Shown here: positions 36,863 through 45,297 of the stretch, in pieces | How the letters are laid out: each line of letters opens with the position of its first letter | Position numbering within the stretch: the stretch's first letter is position 1 | Source: Weeksella virosa DSM 16922 | Lineage (GTDB): Bacteria > Bacteroidota > Bacteroidia > Flavobacteriales > Weeksellaceae | Assembly (NCBI RefSeq): GCF_000189415.1 | Contig: NC_015144.1 | Span: forward strand, 1,722,001-1,786,000 | Direction: 5' to 3' | DNA: 64,000 bases | Translations under genes and position numbers: made by a program | The notes under the pieces: model-generated | What the model was told of the DNA's origin: nothing | Databases searched by the model: none | What the model saw: the letters and a program-made list of their open reading frames with translations, nothing else

Positions 36863-36870
36863 TAAATTTG
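36863..36870 (+). promoter_or_regulatory. -7 promoter box before the T9SS protein gene
   Basis: TAAATTTG matches TAnnTTTG. Transcription would begin near 36875, leaving a leader of about 18 bases before the TTG start at 36893. Confidence 0.5.
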
Positions 36871-36892
36871 AGTTGAATTTAAATAGTATATT

Positions 36893-37804
36893 TTGAAAAA
36901 GATTTACACATTGTTGTTATGCAGTTTTTTTGGGTTTTCATTAGCCCAAAATGCAATTAGATTAAAAAAAGATTATCCCGATTTCACTATCAATCAATCA
37001 TTACTATCAATAGAAAATAAGGAAAGTTGTGGTTTCGAAATTCCTAGCAATAATTTTCAAGACGCTTTTGGATCAGTGAGTTCAACGATAATTTTTGCTG
37101 ATGATTTCGTGGTACAATCACACTCGAAATTAACAGTAAAAAATGTTAGTTTTAATTTGATTCTTAAACAAGAAAATACAATCCATAGCATTGATCTTTA
37201 TTTCTATACAAACAATGATGGCCAACCAGGAGAATTAATCAAAAAGTTTGCAGAAGTTCCTGTTTTTTCATCAGAAATTGTAGGTCAATATGAAAATAAT
37301 GAAGTTAGAAAAGTGTCACTGGAAATACCAGAAGATTTCGTTTTAGAAGGTAAGGATAAAGATGAAGTTTATTGGTTTGGTATTTTTGCAAATGCAGATA
37401 CAGATGTAATTTATTGGGAAAGTAGCTACGTATCCAACTCACAATATTCAGCTGGTATGTTGATGGACGATGTTTTTTGGATATCGCAAGCAGAGTTGTG
37501 GGGATTAGATTATGTAGAATATGTTTTTAGTATAACGGGTGACTGTGAGTTTTTATCAACTACAGATTTAGAAAAAGTTGATTTAGCAATTTCGCCTAAT
37601 CCAACCAGTGATTTTCTTACAATTCAATCAAAAAATATTATAGATCGTATAGAAATTTATAATAATTTAGGACAAAAAGTTTTATCGAGAGAGTTAAAAA
37701 ATAGTTCAAAAAAAATAGATGTAAATTCATTATCAAAAGGAAATTATATCATTCAGATTACTACTGAAGGTGAAAGTTTATTTAGGAGATTCATCAAGAA
37801 CTAA
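36893..37804 (+). CDS. T9SS-secreted protein, TTG start
   Basis: A 303-residue protein: signal peptide (KKIYTLLLCSFFGFSLA-QN), a beta-rich middle domain (about 60-220; NVSFNLILKQENTIHSIDLYFYTNNDGQPGELI, VYWFGIFANADTDVIYWESS) and a T9SS type A sorting domain (SPNPTSDFLTIQS...SLSKGNYIIQIT...RRFIKN). The only start that keeps the signal peptide is TTG at 36893; no ATG occurs before residue 160. The middle domain looks like an adhesion or binding module, with no catalytic motif seen. Confidence 0.75.
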   Translation: MKKIYTLLLCSFFGFSLAQNAIRLKKDYPDFTINQSLLSIENKESCGFEIPSNNFQDAFGSVSSTIIFADDFVVQSHSKLTVKNVSFNLILKQENTIHSIDLYFYTNNDGQPGELIKKFAEVPVFSSEIVGQYENNEVRKVSLEIPEDFVLEGKDKDEVYWFGIFANADTDVIYWESSYVSNSQYSAGMLMDDVFWISQAELWGLDYVEYVFSITGDCEFLSTTDLEKVDLAISPNPTSDFLTIQSKNIIDRIEIYNNLGQKVLSRELKNSSKKIDVNSLSKGNYIIQITTEGESLFRRFIKN

Positions 37805-37976
37805 ACGATTAAATATTTATTTTAAAAAAATATAATTTAAAAAAGAAGTAATTATTTCGCTTCTTGTTTATTAATACTATAAATTTTTAGTCTTTGTATT
37901 GATTATATATTATTTTAAAAATCAATTTTTATAAAAATTATATTTTCGGTTCGCTTAAAATAACATTTATAAAGAA

Positions 37977-38005
37977 TTGTTTAGTAATAAAATATCATAA
38001 ATTTG
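37977..38005 (+). promoter_or_regulatory. Promoter of the FabH-like gene
   Basis: TTG (37977-37979), 18 bases and TAAATTTG (37998-38005) form a full Bacteroidota promoter, 22 bases before the ATG. The rest of the AT-rich 37805-37976 gap holds only a weak hairpin near 37841-37866 (AAGAAG / CTTCTT). Confidence 0.68.
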
Positions 38006-38027
38006 CGGAATTGTAACGTATTAAGAA

Positions 38028-39041
38028 ATGATCAAATCAAGAATAACAGGCATTGGCCATTACGTACCAGAGAGAGTCGTAACCAACGATGATTTAGCTC
38101 AACTTATGACTACCAATGACGAGTGGATTACCGAACGAACCGGTATAAAAGAACGACGTCATGTAGAACCAAACAAAGGAATTACTTCGACAGATCTAGG
38201 GGTTGTCGCAGCTAAAAATGCTTTGGCCGATGCAGATCTCACACCGAAAGATATCGATTTTATTATTTTTGCCACCCTTTCGCCCGATTATTATTTCCCA
38301 GGAAATGGAGTTTTGCTACAGCGCGAGCTAGGTTGCGATACTATAGGTGCCATGGATATTCGAAACCAATGTTCGGGCTTCGTTTATGCACTTGCAACAG
38401 CCAACGCTTTTATACAAGCAGGGCAATACAAAAACATTTTGGTAGTCGGAGCCGAAGTTCATTCGTTTGGTTTAGATTATTCTGATGACGGAAGAAATGT
38501 TTCGGTAATTTTTGGTGATGGAGCAGGTGCTGTTATTTTATCAGCAAGTGACGATCCAAACCGTGGAATTCTCAATACCAATTTGCATTCTGAAGGAGAG
38601 TTTGCAGAGGAATTAGCTGTTCTTTTTCCAGGGACCAAATTTGGTTGGAGTGATGTTTTATTAGAGAAAGACCATTTTTTGACCAAAAAAGAAATTTATC
38701 CGTACATGAACGGTAATTATGTTTTCAAGCATGCAGTTACTCGTTTTCCCGAATCAATAGAAGAAGCACTAAAAGCGGCTGATAAAACACCAGAAGATTT
38801 GGATCTTTTTATTCCGCATCAAGCCAATTTAAGAATTGCACAGTTTATACAAAAACAATTGAATCTCCCAGACGAGAAGATATTCAATAATATCCAAAAA
38901 TACGGTAATACCACTGCAGCATCAATTCCGATTGCACTTAGTGAAGCCAAACAAGCTGGGAAAATAAAAGAAGGGGATCTGGTTTTGTTAACCGCTTTTG
39001 GGAGTGGATTCACCTGGGGATCTGTATTAATGAATTGGTAA
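38028..39041 (+). CDS. 3-oxoacyl-ACP synthase III family (FabH-like)
   Basis: The 337-residue thiolase-fold enzyme has the nucleophile Cys115 in IRNQCSGFVYAL, the His in IPHQANLRI and the Asn in YGNTTAASIP, together the KAS III catalytic triad. The N-terminal ITGIGHYVPERVVTNDDL and NDEWITERTGI are typical. KAS III starts fatty acid chains by condensing acyl-CoA with malonyl-ACP. No plsX/fab cluster is adjacent, so it may be the housekeeping enzyme or a specialised paralogue for branched primers. Confidence 0.88.
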   Translation: MIKSRITGIGHYVPERVVTNDDLAQLMTTNDEWITERTGIKERRHVEPNKGITSTDLGVVAAKNALADADLTPKDIDFIIFATLSPDYYFPGNGVLLQRELGCDTIGAMDIRNQCSGFVYALATANAFIQAGQYKNILVVGAEVHSFGLDYSDDGRNVSVIFGDGAGAVILSASDDPNRGILNTNLHSEGEFAEELAVLFPGTKFGWSDVLLEKDHFLTKKEIYPYMNGNYVFKHAVTRFPESIEEALKAADKTPEDLDLFIPHQANLRIAQFIQKQLNLPDEKIFNNIQKYGNTTAASIPIALSEAKQAGKIKEGDLVLLTAFGSGFTWGSVLMNW

Positions 39042-39104
39042 AACTTTATTGGTGCGATTAATTAATTTTAGATAGGATAGGATAAAATTCTAGCCAAAAA
39101 ACGA

Positions 39105-39112
39105 TATATTTG
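39105..39112 (+). promoter_or_regulatory. -7 promoter box of the second lpd gene
   Basis: TATATTTG matches TAnnTTTG exactly, 34 bases before the ATG at 39147. Confidence 0.5.
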
Positions 39113-39146
39113 TTTGATAAACATTAAAAAGAAAAAGTAATTAGAT

Positions 39147-40547
39147 ATGAGTTCGTATGATATTGCCGTTATCGGTGCTGGTCCTGGAGGATATGTTGCA
39201 GCGATTCGTGCTGCACAATTGGGTTTTAGAACTGCAATTATAGAAAAAGAAAGTTTAGGTGGTACATGTCTCAATGTTGGTTGTATTCCATCAAAAGCAT
39301 TATTAGATTCGTCGCATCATTTTTACGATGCGAAAACCCATTTCAAAGAGCATGGAATCGATATCAATGCACCCAAAATAAACATGAAACAAATGATTGC
39401 TCGTAAAGCAGACGTTGTAAATGTGAATGTTTCAGGGATTAAGTACCTTATGGATAAAAATAAAATCGATGTTTATTATGGTACAGGTACATTTAAAGAT
39501 GCTACTCATATAACCGTAACCGACGCAGAAGGTAAGACACAAGAAATAGAAGCAAAAAACACCATCATTGCAACCGGATCTGTTCCCTCAGAATTACCAT
39601 TTGCTAAAACAGATGGTAAAAGAATCATTACCTCTACCGAAGCTTTAGAATTAACCACAGTGCCAAAACACTTGATTGTTATTGGAGGTGGAGTCATTGG
39701 TCTAGAATTGGGTTCTGTTTACTTGCGTTTGGGAGCTGAGGTTTCTGTGGTAGAATATGCAGACCGCATTATCCCAGGAATGGATAGCGCTTTATCGAAA
39801 GAGTTGACCAAAGTTCTCAAAAAACAAGGAATGAAGTTTTATACCTCAACCAAAGTAACTTCTGTCGAAGCACAAGGAACAAAAGTTACTTTAAAAGCAG
39901 AAGATAAAAAAGAACAAGAAGTGGTTCTAGAAGGAGACTTTGCACTAGTTGCTGTAGGCCGAAGAGCTTATACAGGTTCACTAGGTTTAGAAAATGTTGG
40001 GGTAGAAGTAGATGAAAGAGGACGTGTAAAAACTAATCAACATTTACAAACCAATATTCCTAATATTTATGCAATAGGAGATGTAGTTGCTGGAGCGATG
40101 TTGGCACACAAAGCAGAAGAAGAGGGTGTTTTGGTTGTTGAACAATTAGCTGGTCAGAAACCACATATCAATTATAATCTGATTCCTGGTGTAGTTTACA
40201 CCTGGCCTGAGGTAGCAGGAGTTGGTAAAACAGAGGAACAATTAAAAGAAGAAGGAGTAGAATACAAAGTTGGTTCTTTCCCATTCAAAGCATTAGGACG
40301 TGCTCGTGCCTCAATGGATACCGACGGTTTTGCGAAAATTTTGGCCGATAAAAACACAGACGAAATCTTAGGAATGCATATCATTGGTGCCCGTGCGGCT
40401 GACCTTATTGCAGAAGCCGTTGTTGCAATGGAGTACCGCGCATCGGCAGAAGATATCGCTCGTATGTCACATGCTCACCCGACTTTTGCAGAAGCAATTA
40501 AAGAAGCCGCATTAGCCGCAACCGATAACCGAGCAATCCATTCATAA
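39147..40547 (+). CDS. lpd: Dihydrolipoyl dehydrogenase (second copy)
   Basis: The 466-residue flavoprotein has the FAD fold IAVIGAGPGGYVAAIRAA, the redox disulfide GGTCLNVGCIPSK (Cys41/Cys46), the NAD fold VIGGGVIGLELGSVYLRLG and the C-terminal HAHPTFAEAIKEA. It is closer to the classic E3 of pyruvate/2-oxoglutarate dehydrogenases than the copy at 15985. It has its own promoter box and a strong terminator, so monocistronic. Confidence 0.95.
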   Translation: MSSYDIAVIGAGPGGYVAAIRAAQLGFRTAIIEKESLGGTCLNVGCIPSKALLDSSHHFYDAKTHFKEHGIDINAPKINMKQMIARKADVVNVNVSGIKYLMDKNKIDVYYGTGTFKDATHITVTDAEGKTQEIEAKNTIIATGSVPSELPFAKTDGKRIITSTEALELTTVPKHLIVIGGGVIGLELGSVYLRLGAEVSVVEYADRIIPGMDSALSKELTKVLKKQGMKFYTSTKVTSVEAQGTKVTLKAEDKKEQEVVLEGDFALVAVGRRAYTGSLGLENVGVEVDERGRVKTNQHLQTNIPNIYAIGDVVAGAMLAHKAEEEGVLVVEQLAGQKPHINYNLIPGVVYTWPEVAGVGKTEEQLKEEGVEYKVGSFPFKALGRARASMDTDGFAKILADKNTDEILGMHIIGARAADLIAEAVVAMEYRASAEDIARMSHAHPTFAEAIKEAALAATDNRAIHS

Positions 40548-40585
40548 CAAAAAATCAGAAAAGAATATTTTTTCTATTAATAAAA

Positions 40586-40621
40586 AAAAGACCGTTCTAC
40601 TTTGTATAGGACGGTTTTTTT
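40586..40621 (+). terminator. Terminator after the second lpd gene
   Basis: An ACCGTTCTAC / TAGGACGGT stem with flanking AAAAG and TTTTTTT. Confidence 0.85.
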
Positions 40622-40924
40622 GTTTATATGACTTTGAAAGAATAAACAGGTGAAAATAAAAATCATTGCCATTGGCTTTGTATAGCTAAATGACAGTATG
40701 AGCATTTTATGCATAAATGATGAGGCTGGAAAATCTAAAAGAAAAAAGAAACGATAAACTTTGCAAGACAATAATTAGAGAAACTTGTTCTACAACAGAC
40801 CAATGAAACAACCTATCTGATATAAAGGAAAAGTAACCGACATCTACTGCCAATAAAAGTCATTCTATTATAAATCTAAAATCGACTGTACATAAGGAAA
40901 TTAAAAATTGATAATCTATTTCTC
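40622..40924. other. Intergenic region without recognised genes
   Basis: This AT-rich stretch of about 300 bases between the lpd terminator and the pseudouridine synthase promoter box holds no start-to-stop frame with gene-like composition. A 64-codon minus-strand frame at 40577-40771 overlaps the terminator and shows no family features. I see no tRNA-like fold or long repeat. Confidence 0.6.
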
Positions 40925-40932
40925 TATTTTTG
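40925..40932 (+). promoter_or_regulatory. -7 promoter box of the truC-tilS-dsbD operon
   Basis: TATTTTTG matches TAnnTTTG and ends four bases before the ATG at 40937, predicting a leaderless or nearly leaderless transcript. The only nearby TTG lies 14 bases upstream, a short spacing. Confidence 0.5.
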
Positions 40933-40936
40933 CAGC

Positions 40937-41635
40937 ATGATAGAGATTTTATACCAAGACTCACGCTTAGTAGCCATTCACAAACCTCCAGGATTATTAG
41001 TGCATAGGTCCTACTATGCACGGGATGTAAAACAATTTGCCGTCCAAGAATTGAGAAATTTTTTGGGCGGACAGCACGTTTATCCTATCCATCGATTAGA
41101 TAGAAAAACCGCTGGAGTACTTTTGTTCGCCTTAGACAAAGAAATGCTAAGTCTGATGAATGAAATTTTCAACTCGCGTGCTGTAACTAAAGAATATTGG
41201 GCAATTGTAAGAGGATATACAGAGCAAGAAGGAGTGATCGATTATCCATTGACCAATGACGATGGCCAGAGACAAGATGCCAAAACATATTACCAAACAC
41301 TACAACATGCAGAGATAAACTTGCCTTTTGGCAAACACGCTACCTCACGTTATTCTTTGGTGAAAGCATTGCCAGAAACCGGTAGAATGCATCAGTTACG
41401 GAAACATCTACGCCATATTGCTCATCCAATTCTAGGTAGTCGTCCGCACGGATGCAACAAACAAAACAAATTATGGTTAGAGAATTTCCAACTAGAGCAG
41501 ATGATGCTTTTGGCAAGAAGCTTAAGGTTTACACATCCCGAATCACAGGAGGAAGTTTGTATCAAAGCTAATCCAACAGCAGAGTTTTTACGTGTATGTG
41601 AAATCTTGAAAATAAACATGACCAAATTTTTATAA
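40937..41635 (+). CDS. RluA-family pseudouridine synthase (TruC-like)
   Basis: The 232-residue single-domain protein has the catalytic motif HRLDRKTAGVLLFA (Asp55) and the GRMHQLRKHLRHIAHPILG segment typical of RluA/TruC enzymes, with no S4 domain. TruC converts U65 of some tRNAs; the target here is inferred only from similarity in size. It is the first gene of a run with tilS (11 bases on) and dsbD. Confidence 0.85.
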   Translation: MIEILYQDSRLVAIHKPPGLLVHRSYYARDVKQFAVQELRNFLGGQHVYPIHRLDRKTAGVLLFALDKEMLSLMNEIFNSRAVTKEYWAIVRGYTEQEGVIDYPLTNDDGQRQDAKTYYQTLQHAEINLPFGKHATSRYSLVKALPETGRMHQLRKHLRHIAHPILGSRPHGCNKQNKLWLENFQLEQMMLLARSLRFTHPESQEEVCIKANPTAEFLRVCEILKINMTKFL

Positions 41636-41645
41636 CTTTGGTGGG

Positions 41646-42941
41646 ATGAACCTGAAAACGGAAATCCAAAATCGAATAGAAAACAATCAACTCGGCAAAG
41701 CTAAATTTCTCCTTACTATTAGCGGCGGAGTAGACAGTATGGTTTTATTCCATATTTTCCGTCAATTATCTTATACTTTTTCGGTAGCACATTGCAATTT
41801 TCAGTTAAGAGGAAACGACTCTGATTTAGATGAAAAGTTGGTAGTTGACACTTGCACAAAAAATAAAATCCCTTTTTTTGTCGAAAAATTCGATGTAAAA
41901 GAATACCAATCGACAGGGAATTATTCTATAGAAATGGCATGTCGAAATCTTCGATACGAATGGTTTAATAAACTTCTAATCACTCATAAATTTGATTATT
42001 TAGTGATGGCACATCATCTCAATGATCAATTAGAAACTTTGTTGATAAACTTATCTCGAGGATCGGGTAGCAAAGGTTTGATGGCGATGGAGGAAATCTC
42101 TAATAAAATTTTTCGGCCTTTGCTTACTTTTTCTAAAAAAGAAATCGTTGATTACGCAATGCAAGAAAAAATTATTTGGCGAGAAGATCTAACCAACCAA
42201 GAAAATGATTTTATTCGGAACCAAATTCGTAATCAAATCACACCATTGTTGGAGGAAATTCACCCTCAATTCTTGAAAAATGTCAATAAATCATTAGCGA
42301 TACTGGCCGAAGAAAACCAACTAATAGAAAATTATCTTCAAACCAAAAAAAAAGAACTCTTCAGGCAAGAGAAGGAATATGAGGTAGTGAAAATTAATTC
42401 GTTAGAAAAATTGAGTCCTATAAATACTCATCTTCATTATTTTTTTTCACCTTTTGGTTTTTCTGTAAATGAAATTCGTAAGTTGTTGATTGCTAGTACA
42501 GGAGCCGAAATGCAGTCTGAAACACATCGAATACTAAAAAATCGTAATTTTTTGCTAATCAAAAAGAAAGAAAATAAAAAAAATGATTTATATGTAATCC
42601 ATTCGATAGAAAATTCCTATTATTGTCCAAATTTATTTTTTCAGAAAACCAAACGTCATCCAACACATGCCGATGAAACCTTGGATTATGATAAGATCAA
42701 ATTCCCTTTAGTTTTTCGGCCAATAGAAGAAGGAGATGTTTTTTTTCCGCTCGGAATGAAGGGAAAAAAAAAGGTGAGTAAATTTCTGAAAGATGAGAAA
42801 CTTTCTAAGTTCGATAAAGAAAAGGTTCGAGTTTTAGTTGATAATCAGCAACAAATTCTCTGGGTTTATCCTTTACGAATTGATGAGCGATACAAAATAA
42901 CACAGGAAACTATTAATTTCTTAAATATCAAAATATGTTGA
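41646..42941 (+). CDS. tilS: tRNA(Ile)-lysidine synthetase
   Basis: The 431-residue protein has the N-type ATP pyrophosphatase P-loop SGGVDS (26-31), AHCNFQLRGNDSD, the substrate-binding MAHHLNDQLETLLINLSRGSG and a C-terminal TilS domain (FPLGMKGKKKVSKFLKDEKL). It modifies the anticodon wobble C34 of the minor tRNA-Ile to lysidine, changing both its codon and amino-acid identity. It is cotranscribed with the pseudouridine synthase, making a small tRNA/rRNA-modification unit, and overlaps dsbD by 7 bases. Confidence 0.95.
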   Translation: MNLKTEIQNRIENNQLGKAKFLLTISGGVDSMVLFHIFRQLSYTFSVAHCNFQLRGNDSDLDEKLVVDTCTKNKIPFFVEKFDVKEYQSTGNYSIEMACRNLRYEWFNKLLITHKFDYLVMAHHLNDQLETLLINLSRGSGSKGLMAMEEISNKIFRPLLTFSKKEIVDYAMQEKIIWREDLTNQENDFIRNQIRNQITPLLEEIHPQFLKNVNKSLAILAEENQLIENYLQTKKKELFRQEKEYEVVKINSLEKLSPINTHLHYFFSPFGFSVNEIRKLLIASTGAEMQSETHRILKNRNFLLIKKKENKKNDLYVIHSIENSYYCPNLFFQKTKRHPTHADETLDYDKIKFPLVFRPIEEGDVFFPLGMKGKKKVSKFLKDEKLSKFDKEKVRVLVDNQQQILWVYPLRIDERYKITQETINFLNIKIC

Positions 42942-45025
42942 AATATTTTTGGCTTTTCTTCTTGATGCCACTAAGTTTATTCGCGCAGTTTGAAACGCCT
43001 GCAAGATGGTCTACATCGGTAAAAGAACTACCAAATAATGAGTTTGAAATTATTGTCTCTGGAAAAATTGATGATGGATGGCATATTTATTCTATCAAGC
43101 ATCCAGATGGAGGAATCGGAATTCCGGCTACATTTACGGTAACACCTTCTACAAATGTAAAATTAGTAGGAAAATCGAAAGAAGTAGGAAAACTAATCGA
43201 GAAATATAGTCAAATATTTGAGCAGGATGAAAAGTATTACGAGAAAAACGTAAAGTTCATTCAGAAAGTAAAAGTCACTGATGAAAAACCAGTTGACGTT
43301 GCGTACATGCTAGAATTTCAGATGTGTGACGCCGAGAAATGTTTGCCTCCAGATGAATATACAGGCAAGGTAAAATTAAGTCCAAAAGCAGTGGTGGCTG
43401 ACACGGCAGTTGAAGAACAAGCGACAACTGCAGAATCTTCGGCGATTTTAGCTTCGTCTACAGATTCAATTGTTTCAACCCCACAAGAGGCTGATCAAGC
43501 ACTTGTAGATACTACAGAAGTAACAACAAAAACCTTGTTGAAAGAAGATATTGACGAATCTTTGTTGGCAGAAAACGAAAAGAAAAATAACGGCTTATTA
43601 CGCATATTTGTATTAGGCTTCTTGGGAGGATTGGCGGCTTTTTTCATGCCTTGTATTTTCCCTATGATACCGTTAACGGTAAGTTTGTTTACTAAGCAAA
43701 GCAAGACCAGAGGAGAAGGAATACGTAAAGCGATGGTGTACGGTTTATCCATTATCGCCATTTATGTTTTACTAGGATTGGTGGTAACTTGGTTACTTGG
43801 GCCATCTGCGCTTAATGAAATGTCAACCAATCCTTGGGTGAACTTAGCTTTCTTTGTTGTGTTCTTGATTTTTGCTTTATCCTTTTTCGGTGCATTCGAA
43901 ATTACTCTTCCATCAAAATGGGTAAATTTTGCCGATAAAGGAGCAGACAAAGGAGGGATGATCGGAATCTTTTTTATGGCTTTCACATTAGCCTTGGTTT
44001 CATTTTCGTGTACAGGACCCATCATCGGATCGTTACTCGTGCAAGCAACCCAAGAATCAAATTATTTCGCTTTGATAGTCGGAATGCTCGGATTCTCATT
44101 AGCCTTGGCAATCCCGTTTACCCTTTTTGCAATGTTCCCGGGTTGGCTAAACTCTATGCCAAAATCTGGAGGTTGGTTAAATACAATCAAAGTTTCTCTA
44201 GGATTTCTAGAATTAGCATTGGCCCTAAAATTCTTATCAAATGCAGATTTGGTTTGGCAATTACATTGGTTAGAACGCGAAGTGTTTATTGCAGCTTGGT
44301 TAGGGATTTTTATATTGCTCGGAGCTTATTTATTAGGTATGTTTAAGTTAGAGTTGGATGGACCTGACCAGAAAATTGGGGTAACACGATTGATGTTTGC
44401 AACTCTCACTTTCTCTTTCGTGTTCTATATCTTACCAGGAATGTGGGGTGCACCACTAAAGATTCTTAGTGGATTGTTGCCTCCGATGCACTATGCCGAG
44501 TCGCCCAACGGATTAGCAGGTGAGACAACTGTGAGTTCTGAAACTGTTGCCAAATACGAAAACCCTAAAATGGTCGCAGGACCACACGGGATTCCGTTAT
44601 TCAAAGACTTTGAAGATGCAAAAGCTTATAGTCTGAAAGTAAAAAAACCAATCTTCATAGATTTTACAGGACATGCATGTGCCAACTGTAGAAAAGTAGA
44701 AGATCGAGTATGGATAGATCCTCGTGTAAAGAAAATTCTGACAGAAGATGTTGTTGTAGCATCGCTTTACGTAGATGAAAGACAAGAATTACCAGAAGAA
44801 GAAAAAGTATATTCCGAAGCCCTAAAGCGAAATCTACGAACAATCGGAAATAAATGGACAGCATTCGAAATGGAACATTTCAATGCCAATGCACAGCCTT
44901 ATTATATCATTGTCGATGAAAATCTGAAACGTTATTCAAAACCAATGCAGGCAGAATATGATATTGATGTTTACTTAAAATGGTTACAAGGTGGTATCGA
45001 TAAATACAACGAAAGTCATCCATAA
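42935..45025 (+). CDS. dsbD: Protein-disulfide reductase DsbD
   Basis: The 696-residue protein has a signal peptide, an N-terminal periplasmic DsbD-alpha domain (about 20-150, Cys pair in FQMCDAEKCLPP) and a Ala/Ser/Thr-rich linker. A membrane domain of about eight helices (225-500) follows, with cysteines in FFMPCIFPMIPL and SFSCTGPIIGSLL. A C-terminal thioredoxin-like domain has the active site HACANCRKVE (CxxC). It carries electrons from cytoplasmic thioredoxin to periplasmic thiols, for example for cytochrome c maturation. Its start overlaps the tilS stop. Confidence 0.93.
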   Translation: MLKYFWLFFLMPLSLFAQFETPARWSTSVKELPNNEFEIIVSGKIDDGWHIYSIKHPDGGIGIPATFTVTPSTNVKLVGKSKEVGKLIEKYSQIFEQDEKYYEKNVKFIQKVKVTDEKPVDVAYMLEFQMCDAEKCLPPDEYTGKVKLSPKAVVADTAVEEQATTAESSAILASSTDSIVSTPQEADQALVDTTEVTTKTLLKEDIDESLLAENEKKNNGLLRIFVLGFLGGLAAFFMPCIFPMIPLTVSLFTKQSKTRGEGIRKAMVYGLSIIAIYVLLGLVVTWLLGPSALNEMSTNPWVNLAFFVVFLIFALSFFGAFEITLPSKWVNFADKGADKGGMIGIFFMAFTLALVSFSCTGPIIGSLLVQATQESNYFALIVGMLGFSLALAIPFTLFAMFPGWLNSMPKSGGWLNTIKVSLGFLELALALKFLSNADLVWQLHWLEREVFIAAWLGIFILLGAYLLGMFKLELDGPDQKIGVTRLMFATLTFSFVFYILPGMWGAPLKILSGLLPPMHYAESPNGLAGETTVSSETVAKYENPKMVAGPHGIPLFKDFEDAKAYSLKVKKPIFIDFTGHACANCRKVEDRVWIDPRVKKILTEDVVVASLYVDERQELPEEEKVYSEALKRNLRTIGNKWTAFEMEHFNANAQPYYIIVDENLKRYSKPMQAEYDIDVYLKWLQGGIDKYNESHP

Positions 45026-45044
45026 ATTTTAAAAAGCATACAAT

Positions 45045-45079
45045 AAAAGAACTCTCATATCTTATGAGAGTTCTTTTTA
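45045..45079 (+). terminator. Terminator after dsbD
   Basis: A perfect AAAAGAACTCTCATA / TATGAGAGTTCTTTT stem with a short loop and T tail. Confidence 0.9.
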
Positions 45080-45162
45080 TCTGAAGAAGAAGCATATAAG
45101 TAGAAGAAAAAACTATTTATATTGTTATTATATTTGATGATGTAAATCGTATATTGTAGGTT

Positions 45163-45220
45163 GCTTATTGAAATACTACAATAATTTTTATGTTTATAAA
45201 AAAACACTTATTCAATAAGC
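45163..45220 (+). promoter_or_regulatory. Inverted repeat in the guaA upstream region
   Basis: Ten-base perfect arms GCTTATTGAA (45163-45172) and TTCAATAAGC (45211-45220) are separated by 38 AT-rich bases. It lies between a TATATTTG box (45129-45136) and the -7 box at 45274, so it could be a structured leader or a protein-binding site for purine control. No known riboswitch core was recognised. Confidence 0.35.
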
Positions 45221-45273
45221 CAATATATACAAAGAAAATTATCTAATAATTAGTTTTATTTTTTGATGTTGAC

Positions 45274-45281
45274 TAATTTTG
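45274..45281 (+). promoter_or_regulatory. -7 promoter box of guaA
   Basis: TAATTTTG matches TAnnTTTG exactly, 16 bases before the guaA ATG. No TTG lies at the usual spacing. Confidence 0.5.
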
Positions 45282-45297
45282 CTCAAACAAACAAATC

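Noticed and set aside
40577-40771. 64-codon minus-strand frame after lpd
   Set aside because: It overlaps a terminator, has no recognisable start context or family, and its composition is that of AT-rich intergenic DNA.
43495-44025. Minus-strand frames inside dsbD
   Set aside because: They are antisense to a full-length, motif-complete dsbD.
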